Below, in pieces: positions 1 through 7,086 of a stretch of DNA of 28,509 nucleotides (position 1 is the stretch's first letter; each line of letters opens with the position of its first letter). The DNA is from CAZMGD01 sp964565705. GTDB taxonomy: Bacteria > Actinomycetota > Acidimicrobiia > Acidimicrobiales > Ilumatobacteraceae. The stretch lies in the NCBI GenBank assembly GCA_964565705.1, contig CAZMGD010000050.1:1-28509 (forward strand). Direction: 5' to 3'. Made by a program: the position numbers and the translations under genes. The notes beneath the pieces are model-generated. The model ran no database searches. It saw only the letters and a list, made by a program, of their open reading frames with translations, and was not told the DNA's origin.

Positions 1-177
1 GTCGGGGTCGGTCATGATCGTCGCCGGGTTGGAGTTGGCCAGGACCACGCGGTAGCCCTCCTCGCGCAGCACGCGGCAGGCCTGGGTGCCGGAGTAGTCG
101 AACTCGCACGCCTGGCCGATCACGATCGGGCCGGAGCCGATGATCAGGATGGACTCGAGGTCCAGCCGCTTGGGCAT
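1..177 (-). CDS. carB: Carbamoyl-phosphate synthase large subunit, N-terminal fragment
   Basis: Only the first 59 codons are in the window; the gene continues past position 1. The protein begins MPKRLDLESILIIGSGPIVI, followed by GQACEFDYSGTQACRVLREE and LANSNPATIMTDPD. This is the invariant N-terminus of the CarB carboxyphosphate domain, which makes carbamoyl phosphate from bicarbonate, ATP and the ammonia supplied by CarA. The ATG overlaps the carA stop by one base (TGATG), so translation is coupled and both subunits are made together. It is the last pyr gene seen here. Identity is certain from the motif; nothing can be said about the rest of the protein. Confidence 0.97.
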   Translation of the reverse strand, partial: MPKRLDLESILIIGSGPIVIGQACEFDYSGTQACRVLREEGYRVVLANSNPATIMTDPD

Positions 178-1253
178 CAGCGCGCTCCCGCCATCATCGA
201 CTCGAACTCCCGGAACAGGTGGCGGCTGTCGTGCGGCCCGGGCCCCGCCTCCGGGTGGTGCTGGACGCTGAACGCCGGGGCGCCGATCACCCGGATGCCC
301 GCGTTGGTGCCGTCGTTCAGGTTCCGGTGGGTCTCGACCGCGGTGCCGTGGAGGCTGCCCGGATCCACGCAGAAGTTGTGGTTCTGGCTGGTGATCGCGA
401 CGTCGCCGGATTGCAGGTGCAGGATCGGGTGGTTGCCGCCGTGATGGCCGAACGGCAGCTTGTAGGTGCGACCGCCGAGGGCGAGGGCGAGCAACTGGTG
501 GCCGAGGCAGATGCCGAAGACCGGCACCTTGCCCACCAGCTCGCCGATCGCCTCCTTCGCGTAGGGCACCATCTCCGGGTCGCCGGGTCCGTTGGACAAG
601 AACACGCCGTCGGGGTTGCGGGCCAGCACGTCCCGCGCCGCTGTCGATGCGGGGACGACCTCGACCGTGCCGATCTCGGCCAGGCAGTCGACGATCGTGC
701 GCTTGATGCCGAAGTCGTAGGCGACGATCGACAGGGGCCCGTCGCCCGCCGTGTAGGGCTGGGCCGTGGTGACCTGGGCGACGAGATCGACTCCATCGGT
801 TCCGGGCTCGGCCCGGGCGGCGGCGAGCAGTTCGGCCTCTGATGCGGTGCCGAACGCGCCGGGCAGGGCCCCGGTCCGGCGGATCAGCCGGGTCAGGCGG
901 CGGGTGTCGATGCCGGCGATGCCCGGCACGCCGAAGCGGCGAAGGAAGCCGTCGAGCGACTCGGTGGCCCGGTGGTTGCTGTGGCGACGGGCCAGCTCGC
1001 GCACGATCACGCCGCGGGCGTGGGGTTGCGTCGACTCGTCGTCTGCCGGGTTCACCCCGTAGTTGCCGATGTGCGGGTTGGTGAAGGCGATCATCTGCCC
1101 GGCGTAGCTCGGGTCGGTGATCACCTCCTGGTAGCCAGACAGCACGGTGTTGAACACGACCTCGCCGGACGCGACCGGCACCTCGGCGCCGATCGCCTCG
1201 CCCTCGAACACGCTGCCGTCGGCCAGCACCAGCGCCGCATCCCTCGTCGTCAT
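177..1253 (-). CDS. carA: Carbamoyl-phosphate synthase small (glutaminase) subunit
   Basis: CarA hydrolyses glutamine and channels ammonia to CarB for carbamoyl phosphate, the shared precursor of UMP and arginine. The N-terminal CPSase_sm domain (LADGSVFEGEAIGA, FNTVLSGYQEVITDPSYAGQ) covers about residues 1-130. The class I glutamine amidotransferase domain has the nucleophile cysteine in VFGICLGHQLLALALGG near residue 247 and the His/Glu pair in FSVQHHPEAGPGPHDS. Length (358 aa) is slightly below the usual 370-390. I chose the ATG at 1253 over the ATG at 1262: an AGGA lies 9 nt before 1253 but directly abuts 1262. It follows pyrC by 46 bp and overlaps carB. Confidence 0.96.
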   Translation of the reverse strand: MTTRDAALVLADGSVFEGEAIGAEVPVASGEVVFNTVLSGYQEVITDPSYAGQMIAFTNPHIGNYGVNPADDESTQPHARGVIVRELARRHSNHRATESLDGFLRRFGVPGIAGIDTRRLTRLIRRTGALPGAFGTASEAELLAAARAEPGTDGVDLVAQVTTAQPYTAGDGPLSIVAYDFGIKRTIVDCLAEIGTVEVVPASTAARDVLARNPDGVFLSNGPGDPEMVPYAKEAIGELVGKVPVFGICLGHQLLALALGGRTYKLPFGHHGGNHPILHLQSGDVAITSQNHNFCVDPGSLHGTAVETHRNLNDGTNAGIRVIGAPAFSVQHHPEAGPGPHDSRHLFREFESMMAGAR

Positions 1254-1299
1254 CGCGTCCATTCCTGCATGATCATACCCTCTGACGCATATCTATTCA

Positions 1300-2589
1300 T
1301 CATCGCTGGGCCACACCGGACTCGACGACCACGGCGCCACCGAAGACGGTGTGGCGGACCTTGCCGCGGACCTCGCGGCCGGCATATGGCGTGTTGCGGC
1401 TCTTGCTCGCGAGCCCCTCGGGCCGCACCGTCCACACCGCGTCCGGGTCGAACACGGCGAGGTTGGCGGGCTCGCCGACGGCCACCGGGCGGCCCTGCGT
1501 CGCCGCCAGGCCGGCGATCGCCGCCGGCTTCCAGGACATCGCGGCCAGCACGCCGCCGACCGACATGCCCGCCGCGGTCAGGCGCTCCAGGCTGAGCGCG
1601 AGGGCCGTCTCCAGGCCGAGCATCCCCGGTGGGGCCTGGTCGAGCGGCTGCTCTTTGGACTCCGGCGGATGCGGTGCGTGATCCGTGGCGATCGCATCGA
1701 TCGTGCCGTCGACCAGGCCGGCGACGATCGCCGCCGAGTCCTCCGCCGTGCGCAGTGGCGGGTTGACCTTGAACACCGGATCGAAGGTGCGCAGCGCGTC
1801 GTCGGTCAGCGTGAAGTGGTGCGGCGCGGCCTCCGCCGTGATCGCCAGACCGTCGGCCTTGGCCGCTCGGACCAGCTCGACGCTGCGAGCGGTCGACAGG
1901 TGCAGCAGGTGCGCTCGACCGCCGGTGGCCCGCACCAGCTCGATGTCGCGGTGCACCATCAGCTCTTCGGCGATCGCCGGCCAGCCGGGCAGGCCGAGGT
2001 GAGAACTGCAGCACCCTTCGTGCATGACCGCCCCCTCGGTGAGGCGGGCGACCTCGCAGTGCTGGGCCAACGTGACGCCGAGCGTGGTCGCGTACTCCAG
2101 GGCTCGACGCATCAGCAGCGGGTCCTGCACGCCGTTGCCGTCGTCGGTGAACAGCCCGACGCCGGCCGCAGCCAGCTCGCCGAGCGGCGCCAACGTCTCC
2201 CCGCGACGGCCGACGGTGATGCACCCGGCGGGCACGACCTGGCACAGCCCGGCCTCGACACCACGCCGGCGGACGAACTCGATCACCGCGACGTTGTCCT
2301 GCGCCGGCTCGGTGTTGGGCATCGCGACGACAGCGGTGAAGCCGCCCAGCGCCGCCGCCCGGCTGCCGGTCTCGATCGTCTCCGCGACCTCCCGCCCGGG
2401 CTCGCGCAGGTGCACGTGGAGGTCGACGAATCCCGGTGACACATAGCACCCGGAGGCGTCCAGCGTCCGGTCGCCGCTCACGGAGTCGGCCACCTCGGCG
2501 ACGCGCCCGTCGACGACGAGCACGTCCGCCCGCCGCTCCCCCGCCTGATCCACGACGGTTCCCCCCCGGATCGCGATCGACGCCGTCAT
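1300..2589 (-). CDS. pyrC: Dihydroorotase (class I)
   Basis: PyrC cyclises N-carbamoyl-L-aspartate to dihydroorotate, the third step of UMP synthesis. The 429-aa length fits class I enzymes. The zinc-binding signature GFVDLHVHLREPG is near residue 55, ASN/PNT-type residues follow in AVVAMPNTEPAQDN, and the second signature ATDHAPHPPESKEQP holds the catalytic Asp near residue 305. The ATG at 2589 is preceded by GGGGGA at 7 nt. This gene does not abut pyrB: 367 bp separate them, filled by a palindromic repeat array. An open frame running through the array ends in a TGA that overlaps this ATG (ATGA), so coupling to upstream translation may still exist. Confidence 0.96.
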   Translation of the reverse strand: MTASIAIRGGTVVDQAGERRADVLVVDGRVAEVADSVSGDRTLDASGCYVSPGFVDLHVHLREPGREVAETIETGSRAAALGGFTAVVAMPNTEPAQDNVAVIEFVRRRGVEAGLCQVVPAGCITVGRRGETLAPLGELAAAGVGLFTDDGNGVQDPLLMRRALEYATTLGVTLAQHCEVARLTEGAVMHEGCCSSHLGLPGWPAIAEELMVHRDIELVRATGGRAHLLHLSTARSVELVRAAKADGLAITAEAAPHHFTLTDDALRTFDPVFKVNPPLRTAEDSAAIVAGLVDGTIDAIATDHAPHPPESKEQPLDQAPPGMLGLETALALSLERLTAAGMSVGGVLAAMSWKPAAIAGLAATQGRPVAVGEPANLAVFDPDAVWTVRPEGLASKSRNTPYAGREVRGKVRHTVFGGAVVVESGVAQR

Positions 2590-2960
2590 CGCTCGATCCC
2601 CCGGGTGTCAGAAACCCGATCGACCTGACCAGGTGCGGTGAGGACCGAAGTTCTGACACCTCCGGCGGGCGCCCGGCGGGGAGCGCGGCCAGGGGTGTCA
2701 GAAACCCGATCGGACTGACCAGGTGCGGTGAGGACCGACCTTCTGACACCTCCGGCGGGCGCCCGTCGGGGAGCGCGGCCAGGGGTGTCAGAAACCCGAT
2801 CGGACTGACCAGGTGCGGTGAGGACCGACCTTCTGACACCTCCGGCGGGCGCCCGTCGGGGAGCGCGGCCAGGGGTGTCAGAAACCCGATCGGCCTGACC
2901 AGGTGCGGTGAGGACCGAAGTTCTGACACCTCGGGCGGGGCGGGCGGGGGTGGGCGTCAT
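2586..2960 (-). other. Possible translated bridge frame through the pyrB-pyrC repeat array
   Basis: An open frame of 124 codons spans the whole pyrB-pyrC gap. Its ATG (2958-2960) overlaps the pyrB stop as ATGA and has GGAG 7 nt upstream. Its TGA (2586-2588) overlaps the pyrC ATG in the same way. It is low-complexity, rich in Arg, Pro, Ala and Gly, and made of 30-residue repeats (GVRRSVLTAPGQSDRVSDTP followed by GRAPRRAPA) because the DNA repeat period is 90 bp. No known domain is visible. It may be a real small protein, a device that keeps ribosomes moving from pyrB to pyrC, or an accident of a repeat length divisible by three. Other frames are also open here, so the open frame alone is weak evidence. 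Confidence 0.3.
2604..2930. repeat. Tandem array of four 57-bp palindrome-ended elements, 90-bp period
   Basis: Four elements lie at 2604-2660, 2694-2750, 2784-2840 and 2874-2930. Each begins GGTGTCAGAA and ends TTCTGACACC, a perfect 10-bp inverted repeat, with a 37-bp interior containing CTGACCAGGTGCGGTGAGGA. Linkers of 33 bp (starting TCCGGCGGGCGCCCG) separate them and are themselves repeated, giving an exact 90-bp period. The second and third 90-bp units (2701-2790 and 2791-2880) are identical, and the first differs at five positions. The interior bases next to the right arm alternate between GACCGAAG (units 1 and 4) and GACCGACC (units 2 and 3). The RNA would form strong hairpins within the pyr mRNA. 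Related elements occur near 26.5 kb. The function is unknown. Confidence 0.92.
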
Positions 2961-3934
2961 CGGGCGGCTCCGGTCGTGGACGGCGCGGTGGCGGTGGCGG
3001 TGGTCTCCGGGTCGGTGAGGTCGGCATCGCGGCCGGCGAGGACGTCGTAGAGCACCGCCATGCGGACGGCGACCCCGTTGGTGACCTGGGCGGTGATCAG
3101 CGAGCCGCGCAGCTCGTCGGGATCGACCGCGATCTCGACGCCGCGGTTCATCGGCCCGGGGTGGAGCACGATCGCGTGCTCCGGGAGCCGGGCGGCGCGG
3201 GCGGCGGTCAAGCCGAAGCGGTCGGTGTACTCGCGCAGACTCGGCACGAGCGCCTCGGTCGTGCGCTCTCGTTGCATCCGCAACAGGTACAGCACGTCGA
3301 GGTCGCCGACCACCTCGTCGAGCGTCGCTGCGACGTCGACCGGCCAGCCCTCCAGCGACGGCGGGAGCAGCGTCGGTGGTGCCACCAGGGTGACGTGGGC
3401 GCCGAGCTTGGTGAACACGTCGATGTCGCTGCGCGCGACCCGGCTGTGGCGGATGTCGCCGACCAGCGCGACCCGCCGGCCCTGCAACGAACCGAACGCC
3501 CCGCGGATAGTGTACGCATCGAGCAGCGCCTGCGTGGGGTGCTGGTGCCAACCGTCGCCGCCGTTGATCACGGCGGCGGTCGTCCACCCGCTGACCTGCC
3601 ACGGCACGCCCGACGACTTGTGGCGCACCACGAACGCGTCGACGCCCATCGCCGCGATCGTCTCGACCGTGTCGCGCAGGCCCTCGCCCTTGTTCACGCT
3701 GGACGTTCCGACGCTGAACGTCATCGTGTCCGCCGACAGCCGCTTGGCCGCGGTCTCGAAGCTCAGTCGCGTGCGTGTCGAGTCCTCGAAGAACAGCGTC
3801 GCCACCGTGATGCCGCGCAGGGCCGGCACCTTGGGCACGGGCCGGGCGCTGATCTCGGCCATCGAGTCGGTCAGGACGAGCAGCCGCTCGATGTCCACCG
3901 CCGTCAGCTCCTCGGTGCTGCGCAGGTGTCTCAT
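2957..3934 (-). CDS. pyrB: Aspartate carbamoyltransferase catalytic subunit
   Basis: PyrB condenses carbamoyl phosphate with aspartate. The carbamoyl-phosphate site FEDSTRTRLSFETAAKRL lies near residue 50, HPTQALLDAYTI near 130, and the aspartate-binding segment VLHPGPMNRGVEI near 265. The ATG at 3934 overlaps the pyrR stop as ATGA. The 325-aa protein is a little longer than usual: after the conserved core it ends in a Thr/Ala-rich tail (TATATAPSTTGAAR) encoded by short GGTGGC-type repeats right beside the palindromic array, so the tail may derive from slippage or insertion. There is no pyrI. As in other actinobacteria, the enzyme should act as a trimer or with PyrC. Confidence 0.96.
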   Translation of the reverse strand: MRHLRSTEELTAVDIERLLVLTDSMAEISARPVPKVPALRGITVATLFFEDSTRTRLSFETAAKRLSADTMTFSVGTSSVNKGEGLRDTVETIAAMGVDAFVVRHKSSGVPWQVSGWTTAAVINGGDGWHQHPTQALLDAYTIRGAFGSLQGRRVALVGDIRHSRVARSDIDVFTKLGAHVTLVAPPTLLPPSLEGWPVDVAATLDEVVGDLDVLYLLRMQRERTTEALVPSLREYTDRFGLTAARAARLPEHAIVLHPGPMNRGVEIAVDPDELRGSLITAQVTNGVAVRMAVLYDVLAGRDADLTDPETTATATAPSTTGAAR

Positions 3935-4449
3935 GCGGTGATCACGACCCCTTCGGGGCTCACCCGCACGTTCTCGGTCGTGCTGGTGGGCAGGTTCTTG
4001 CCGACGTAGTCCGGACGAATCGGCAGCTCGCGGTGCCCGCGGTCGACGATCACGCCGAGCTGCACCGCCCGTGGCCGCCCGTAGTCGTTGAGCGCGTCGA
4101 GCGCCGCCCGCACCGTCCGGCCGGTGTAGAGCACGTCGTCGGTCAGCACGACGGTCGCCCCGTCGATCCGGGTGGGGATGTCGCTCGGCGCGGCAGGGGT
4201 GACCGGGCGCAGGCGCACGTCGTCGCGGTACATCGACACGTCGAGCGTCCCGACCGGCACCTCGACCCCGTCGATGCGGGTGATCGCCTCGCCCAGGGCA
4301 CGGGCGATCCAGACGCCGCCACGCTGCAACCCCACCAGGACCACACCGTCCAGGCCTCGATTGCGCTCGATGATCTCGTGGGCGATGCGGGTGATCGCTC
4401 GGCGGACGTCGTCCGCGTTGAGCACCTGTTTCGCCGGCGCGTCGGCCAT
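3931..4449 (-). CDS. pyrR: Bifunctional pyr operon RNA-binding regulator / uracil phosphoribosyltransferase
   Basis: PyrR binds pyr mRNA when UMP is high; many homologues also convert uracil plus PRPP to UMP. The 172-aa length is typical. The PRPP-binding signature VVLTDDVLYTGRTVRAALDAL is near residue 100, and VLVGLQRGGVWIARALGEAI near 38 is the usual PyrR segment. The ATG at 4449 has a strong GGAGGAG (4453-4459). A PyrR-binding loop lies immediately upstream, so this gene probably represses its own translation and that of the coupled genes after it. The stop overlaps pyrB (ATGA). The 74-bp gap from nusB is the longest upstream break in this part of the cluster, which suits a separate regulated unit. 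Confidence 0.96.
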   Translation of the reverse strand: MADAPAKQVLNADDVRRAITRIAHEIIERNRGLDGVVLVGLQRGGVWIARALGEAITRIDGVEVPVGTLDVSMYRDDVRLRPVTPAAPSDIPTRIDGATVVLTDDVLYTGRTVRAALDALNDYGRPRAVQLGVIVDRGHRELPIRPDYVGKNLPTSTTENVRVSPEGVVITA

Positions 4450-4462
4450 GGGCTCCTCCGTC

Positions 4463-4480
4463 CGGGCCTCGCGGGACCCG
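4463..4480 (-). promoter_or_regulatory. PyrR-binding loop in the pyrR leader
   Basis: On the mRNA strand, 4478 to 4465 reads GGUCCCGCGAGGCC. The PyrR-binding consensus is ARUCCNGNGAGGYU. Every internal conserved position matches, and the outer A-U pair is replaced by a G-C pair. It folds as CGGG, a bulged U, CC, loop CGCGA, then GG, CCCG: six base pairs with the diagnostic single bulged U. It ends 5 nt before the GGAGGAG Shine-Dalgarno sequence of pyrR. In Mycobacterium, PyrR represses translation from a comparable leader position. Binding here would block ribosome access rather than control a terminator. The match is seen directly; the regulation is inferred. Confidence 0.8.
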
Positions 4481-4506
4481 CTTCACGGTGTGGTCGGTTG
4501 GGGGAT

Positions 4507-4525
4507 GATCCGGGCTCGCCGGATC
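4507..4525 (-). terminator. Hairpin between nusB and pyrR
   Basis: A perfect 7-bp inverted repeat, GATCCGG / CCGGATC, with a 5-nt loop. It begins inside the nusB stop codon and is followed on the mRNA strand by ATCCCCCAACC, with no U tract. It could be a weak terminator or processing point between nusB and pyrR, or the 5' hairpin of the pyrR leader if transcription starts at about 4524. Confidence 0.45.
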
Positions 4526-4943
4526 AGGTCGAACGTAGCACGGGCACCAGTGCGGAGAGCACCCCGTTGATGAAGCGACCCGAATCGTCGGTGCTGAACC
4601 GCTTGACCAACTCCACCGCTTCGTCGATCACGACGGCGACGGGCACATCCGGACGCGCCGACAGCTCGTAGGCCCCGAGGCGCAGCACGTTGCGGTCGAT
4701 CGCCGGCATCCGCGCCAGGGTCCACCCGTGGGAGTGCTCGGCGATCACCGGATCGAGGTCGGCGATGCGCTCACCGACACCGATGACCAGCGTGACGGTG
4801 TGTTCGTCGGGGCGGATCACCTGGGCCTCGAGCACCTCGCGTGGCGAGATGCCCTTCGCCTCCGCCTCGTAGAGCATGAGCAGGGTCCGCTCGCGGGCGT
4901 CGGTGCGTGGGTCGTTGACCGGGCCCCCGCGGCGGCGGGCCAT
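4524..4943 (-). CDS. nusB: Transcription antitermination factor NusB
   Basis: NusB binds the boxA RNA with S10 (NusE) during rRNA antitermination. The protein is 139 aa, a typical length. Family segments are RERTLLMLYEAEAKG near residue 17, DRNVLRLGAYEL near 83 and VVIDEAVELVKRFSTDDSGR followed by FINGVLSAL near the end, the helix that closes the all-alpha fold. The ATG at 4943 overlaps the efp stop by one base (TGATG). The arginine-rich first residues (MARRRGG) come before the conserved domain, but I see no better downstream start. The efp-nusB pair before pyrR is the normal actinobacterial order. Confidence 0.95.
   Translation of the reverse strand: MARRRGGPVNDPRTDARERTLLMLYEAEAKGISPREVLEAQVIRPDEHTVTLVIGVGERIADLDPVIAEHSHGWTLARMPAIDRNVLRLGAYELSARPDVPVAVVIDEAVELVKRFSTDDSGRFINGVLSALVPVLRST
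4532..4537 (-). promoter_or_regulatory. Possible -10 element for the pyrR leader
   Basis: TACGTT on the minus strand, inside the 3' end of nusB, fits the TAnnnT pattern seen before other genes here. A start about 8 nt downstream (near 4524) would give a leader of about 75 nt holding the 4507-4525 hairpin and the PyrR-binding loop. No clear -35 box was found. Confidence 0.3.
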
Positions 4944-5506
4944 CAGACGCGGGTGATGTAGTCGCCGGAGCGGGTGTCGACCTTGATCTTGTCCCCCACG
5001 TTCACGAACAGCGGCACCTGCACGACCTTGCCGGTCTGCAGCGTTGCCGGCTTGCGGGCGCCCGACACGCGGTCGCCCTGGACACCGGGCTCGGTGTCGG
5101 TGACGGCGAGCTCGACCGAGGCAGGGATCTCGACGCTGACGATGTCGCCGTTGAACGTGGCGATGATCGCGACGGCGGACTCGATCAGGTACTCGGCGGC
5201 GTCGCCGAGCGCTACCGGGGCGACGGTCATCTGGTCGTAGGTGTCGGTGTCCATGAACACGAAGTCCTCGCCGTCCTTGTACAGGAACTGCATGTCGCTC
5301 TTCTCGAGGATCGCCTGCTCCACGCGCACACCCGCGTTGAACGTGCGATCGAACACGTTGCCGGAGCGGAGGTTGCGCAGCTTGGTGCGCACGAACGCCG
5401 AGCCCTTGCCCGGCTTGACGTGCTGGAACTCGATGACCTGGAAGAGGCCGTTGTCGAGCTCGAGCGTGATGCCCGTCTTCAGGTCGTTGGTCGTGATGGC
5501 GGGCAT
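4943..5506 (-). CDS. efp: Translation elongation factor P
   Basis: EF-P binds between the P and E sites and relieves ribosome stalling at polyproline. The 187-aa protein has all three beta-barrel domains. The N-terminal KOW-like domain has the tip loop HVKPGKGSAFVRTKL, where the lysine between the glycines is the functional tip residue. The C-terminal OB domain ends VNVGDKIKVDTRSGDYITRV, the family signature. The ATG at 5506 has AAGGA at 6 nt. It starts 9 bp after the pepQ stop, which itself overlaps that Shine-Dalgarno region. No EpmA/EarP-type modification gene is nearby, as is usual in this phylum. Confidence 0.97.
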   Translation of the reverse strand: MPAITTNDLKTGITLELDNGLFQVIEFQHVKPGKGSAFVRTKLRNLRSGNVFDRTFNAGVRVEQAILEKSDMQFLYKDGEDFVFMDTDTYDQMTVAPVALGDAAEYLIESAVAIIATFNGDIVSVEIPASVELAVTDTEPGVQGDRVSGARKPATLQTGKVVQVPLFVNVGDKIKVDTRSGDYITRV

Positions 5507-5515
5507 GTCTGTCCT

Positions 5516-6631
5516 TCAGCCGTTGCGGGTGAGCCCTGCGGTCGGGGAGATCGGGGTGCCGGTCAGCACCACGGGGCCGTCGTCGCCGACGACCACGAGG
5601 TCTTCGATCCGGACGCCACCGAAGTCGCCACGATAGAGGCCAGGCTCCACGGTCACCACGTCGTTGGCCAACAGCACATCGGTCGACACCGCCGACGCGA
5701 ACGGATCCTCGTGGATGTCGAGACCGACGCCGTGGCTCATCCCGTGCACGAACCACTCCACCCAACCGGCGTCGGTCAGCACGTCGCGGCATGCCGCGTC
5801 GAGATCGCTCGCCCGGAGGCCGGCCCGCACGGCCCGCGCACCGGCGGCTTGCGCCTGGCGGACCACCTCGTAGGCCTCGGCCTGCAACGCGGACGGCTCG
5901 CCGACGACGTAGGTGCGCGTCATGTCGCTGTGGTAGCCGTCGAAGAGCGCACCGACGTCGATGACGACCGTGTGACCCTCCTCGATCACGGTGTCGCCGG
6001 GCTGGTGATGCGGCCGCGAGGCGTTCACCGGGCCCGAGGCGACGATCGTGTCGTAGCTGGGCCCGCTGGCGCCGAGCTCGCGCATCCGGGCGTCGAGTCG
6101 GTTGCGGAACTCGGCCTCGGTGGGCCGGTCCAGCAGCATCGGCAGGGTGTCGGCGAGCGCGGCATCGGTGATCTCGCAGGCCCGGCGCATGCGGGCGATC
6201 TCTCCGGCGTCCTTCACCCGGCGCCCCTCCTCCACCGCGCCGGAGCAGGGCACGAGCTGGGGGTGGAACACCGTCGCCCACTGGCGGTGATGGGCGACGG
6301 TCACGTGCACGTCCTCGAAGCCGACCCGGTCGAACGGCGCCAGCGCGCCGACCAGCTCGTCGAGGACCGCTGCTCGGGTGCGGCCCACACGCACCGTGCC
6401 GGACACGCCGTGGTCAGCGAGCTCTGCCGCCGCCTGCTCGCCATAGCGGCCATCGGTCACGAGCACGACCTCCTCGGGCGTCAGCACCGCCCAGCCGTTG
6501 GACCCCGTGAACCCGCACAGCCAGCGGATGTTGCTCAGCTCGGACACGAGCAACGCCGCGGGCGGCTCGTCGCGGCCGGCCAGGATCGACCGCAACCGGC
6601 CGGCCCGGGCGGCGACCTGCAGCGCCTCCAT
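5516..6631 (-). CDS. pepQ: M24-family Xaa-Pro aminopeptidase/dipeptidase
   Basis: A metallopeptidase of the pita-bread fold that cleaves peptides with proline at position two. The 371-aa protein has a creatinase-like N-terminal domain (LLVSELSNIRWLCGFTGSNG) up to about residue 125. The catalytic domain holds all metal ligands: Asp in VVIDVGALFDGYHSDMTRTY (two), His in HGMSHGVGLDIHEDP, Glu in VEPGLYRGDFG and Glu in GVRIEDLVVV. The ATG at 6631 overlaps the aroQ stop (TGATG); a GTG one codon earlier is also possible. A peptidase of this kind next to efp is the usual arrangement, and both act around proline, but the family also includes generic aminopeptidases, so the exact substrate is unproven. 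Confidence 0.9.
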   Translation of the reverse strand: MEALQVAARAGRLRSILAGRDEPPAALLVSELSNIRWLCGFTGSNGWAVLTPEEVVLVTDGRYGEQAAAELADHGVSGTVRVGRTRAAVLDELVGALAPFDRVGFEDVHVTVAHHRQWATVFHPQLVPCSGAVEEGRRVKDAGEIARMRRACEITDAALADTLPMLLDRPTEAEFRNRLDARMRELGASGPSYDTIVASGPVNASRPHHQPGDTVIEEGHTVVIDVGALFDGYHSDMTRTYVVGEPSALQAEAYEVVRQAQAAGARAVRAGLRASDLDAACRDVLTDAGWVEWFVHGMSHGVGLDIHEDPFASAVSTDVLLANDVVTVEPGLYRGDFGGVRIEDLVVVGDDGPVVLTGTPISPTAGLTRNG

Positions 6632-7086
6632 CACGTGCCCAGGCGGCGGGCGACAGCCTCGATCGCCAGTTCGTAGCCGTGCATGCCGAGACCGACGATG
6701 CTGCCGGTCGCGACGGGGGCGACGACGCTGGTGTGCCGCCACGGCTCTCGGGCATTGGGGTTGGAGATGTGCACCTCGATGATCGGGCCGGTGAACGTCG
6801 CCAGGGCGTCATGGATGCTCCAGGCGTAGTGGGTGAACGCGCCGGCGTTGACGATGATCGCGTCGCACCGACCCCGAGCGGCGTGGATCGCGTCCACGAG
6901 CTCGCCCTCGTGGTTCGTCTGCACGTGCTCCAGCACGAGCTGGTGGGCGTCGGCCGCGGCGGTCGCGGTCGCGACGTAGTCGTCGAGGGTCTCGGTGCCG
7001 TACACGGCCGGCTCGCGCTGCCCGAGCAGGTTGAGGTTGGGGCCGTGGATCAGGAGGACGATCGGATGACCGAGGGGCTCACTCAC
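6631..7086 (-). CDS. aroQ: 3-dehydroquinate dehydratase, type II
   Basis: Catalyses trans-dehydration of 3-dehydroquinate in the shikimate pathway. The signature HGPNLNLLGQREPAVYG contains the active-site Tyr. QTNHEGELVDAIHAA and IIVNAGAFTHYAWSIHDAL supply the conserved Glu, Asn and His, and IEVHISNPNAREPWRHTSV is the lid and shikimate-binding stretch. It is 151 aa with a GTG at 7086. That start gives about 12 more N-terminal residues than usual. It has no Shine-Dalgarno sequence, but TACGGT lies exactly 7 nt before the GTG, so the mRNA is probably leaderless. The start lies inside the 3' end of tetR (8-nt overlap). In related genomes this gene usually adjoins aroB, which here is 2.3 kb away. 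Confidence 0.95.
   Translation of the reverse strand: MSEPLGHPIVLLIHGPNLNLLGQREPAVYGTETLDDYVATATAAADAHQLVLEHVQTNHEGELVDAIHAARGRCDAIIVNAGAFTHYAWSIHDALATFTGPIIEVHISNPNAREPWRHTSVVAPVATGSIVGLGMHGYELAIEAVARRLGT

Noticed and set aside
1250..2929. A 559-codon minus-strand frame across the repeat array and pyrC
   Set aside because: It is out of frame with pyrC, covers the pyrC coding region as a shadow, and has no family motif.
2604..2930. CRISPR-like reading of the 90-bp repeats
   Set aside because: The 33-bp linkers are as repetitive as the 57-bp elements, so there are no unique spacers, and no cas genes are nearby. It is a tandem repeat.
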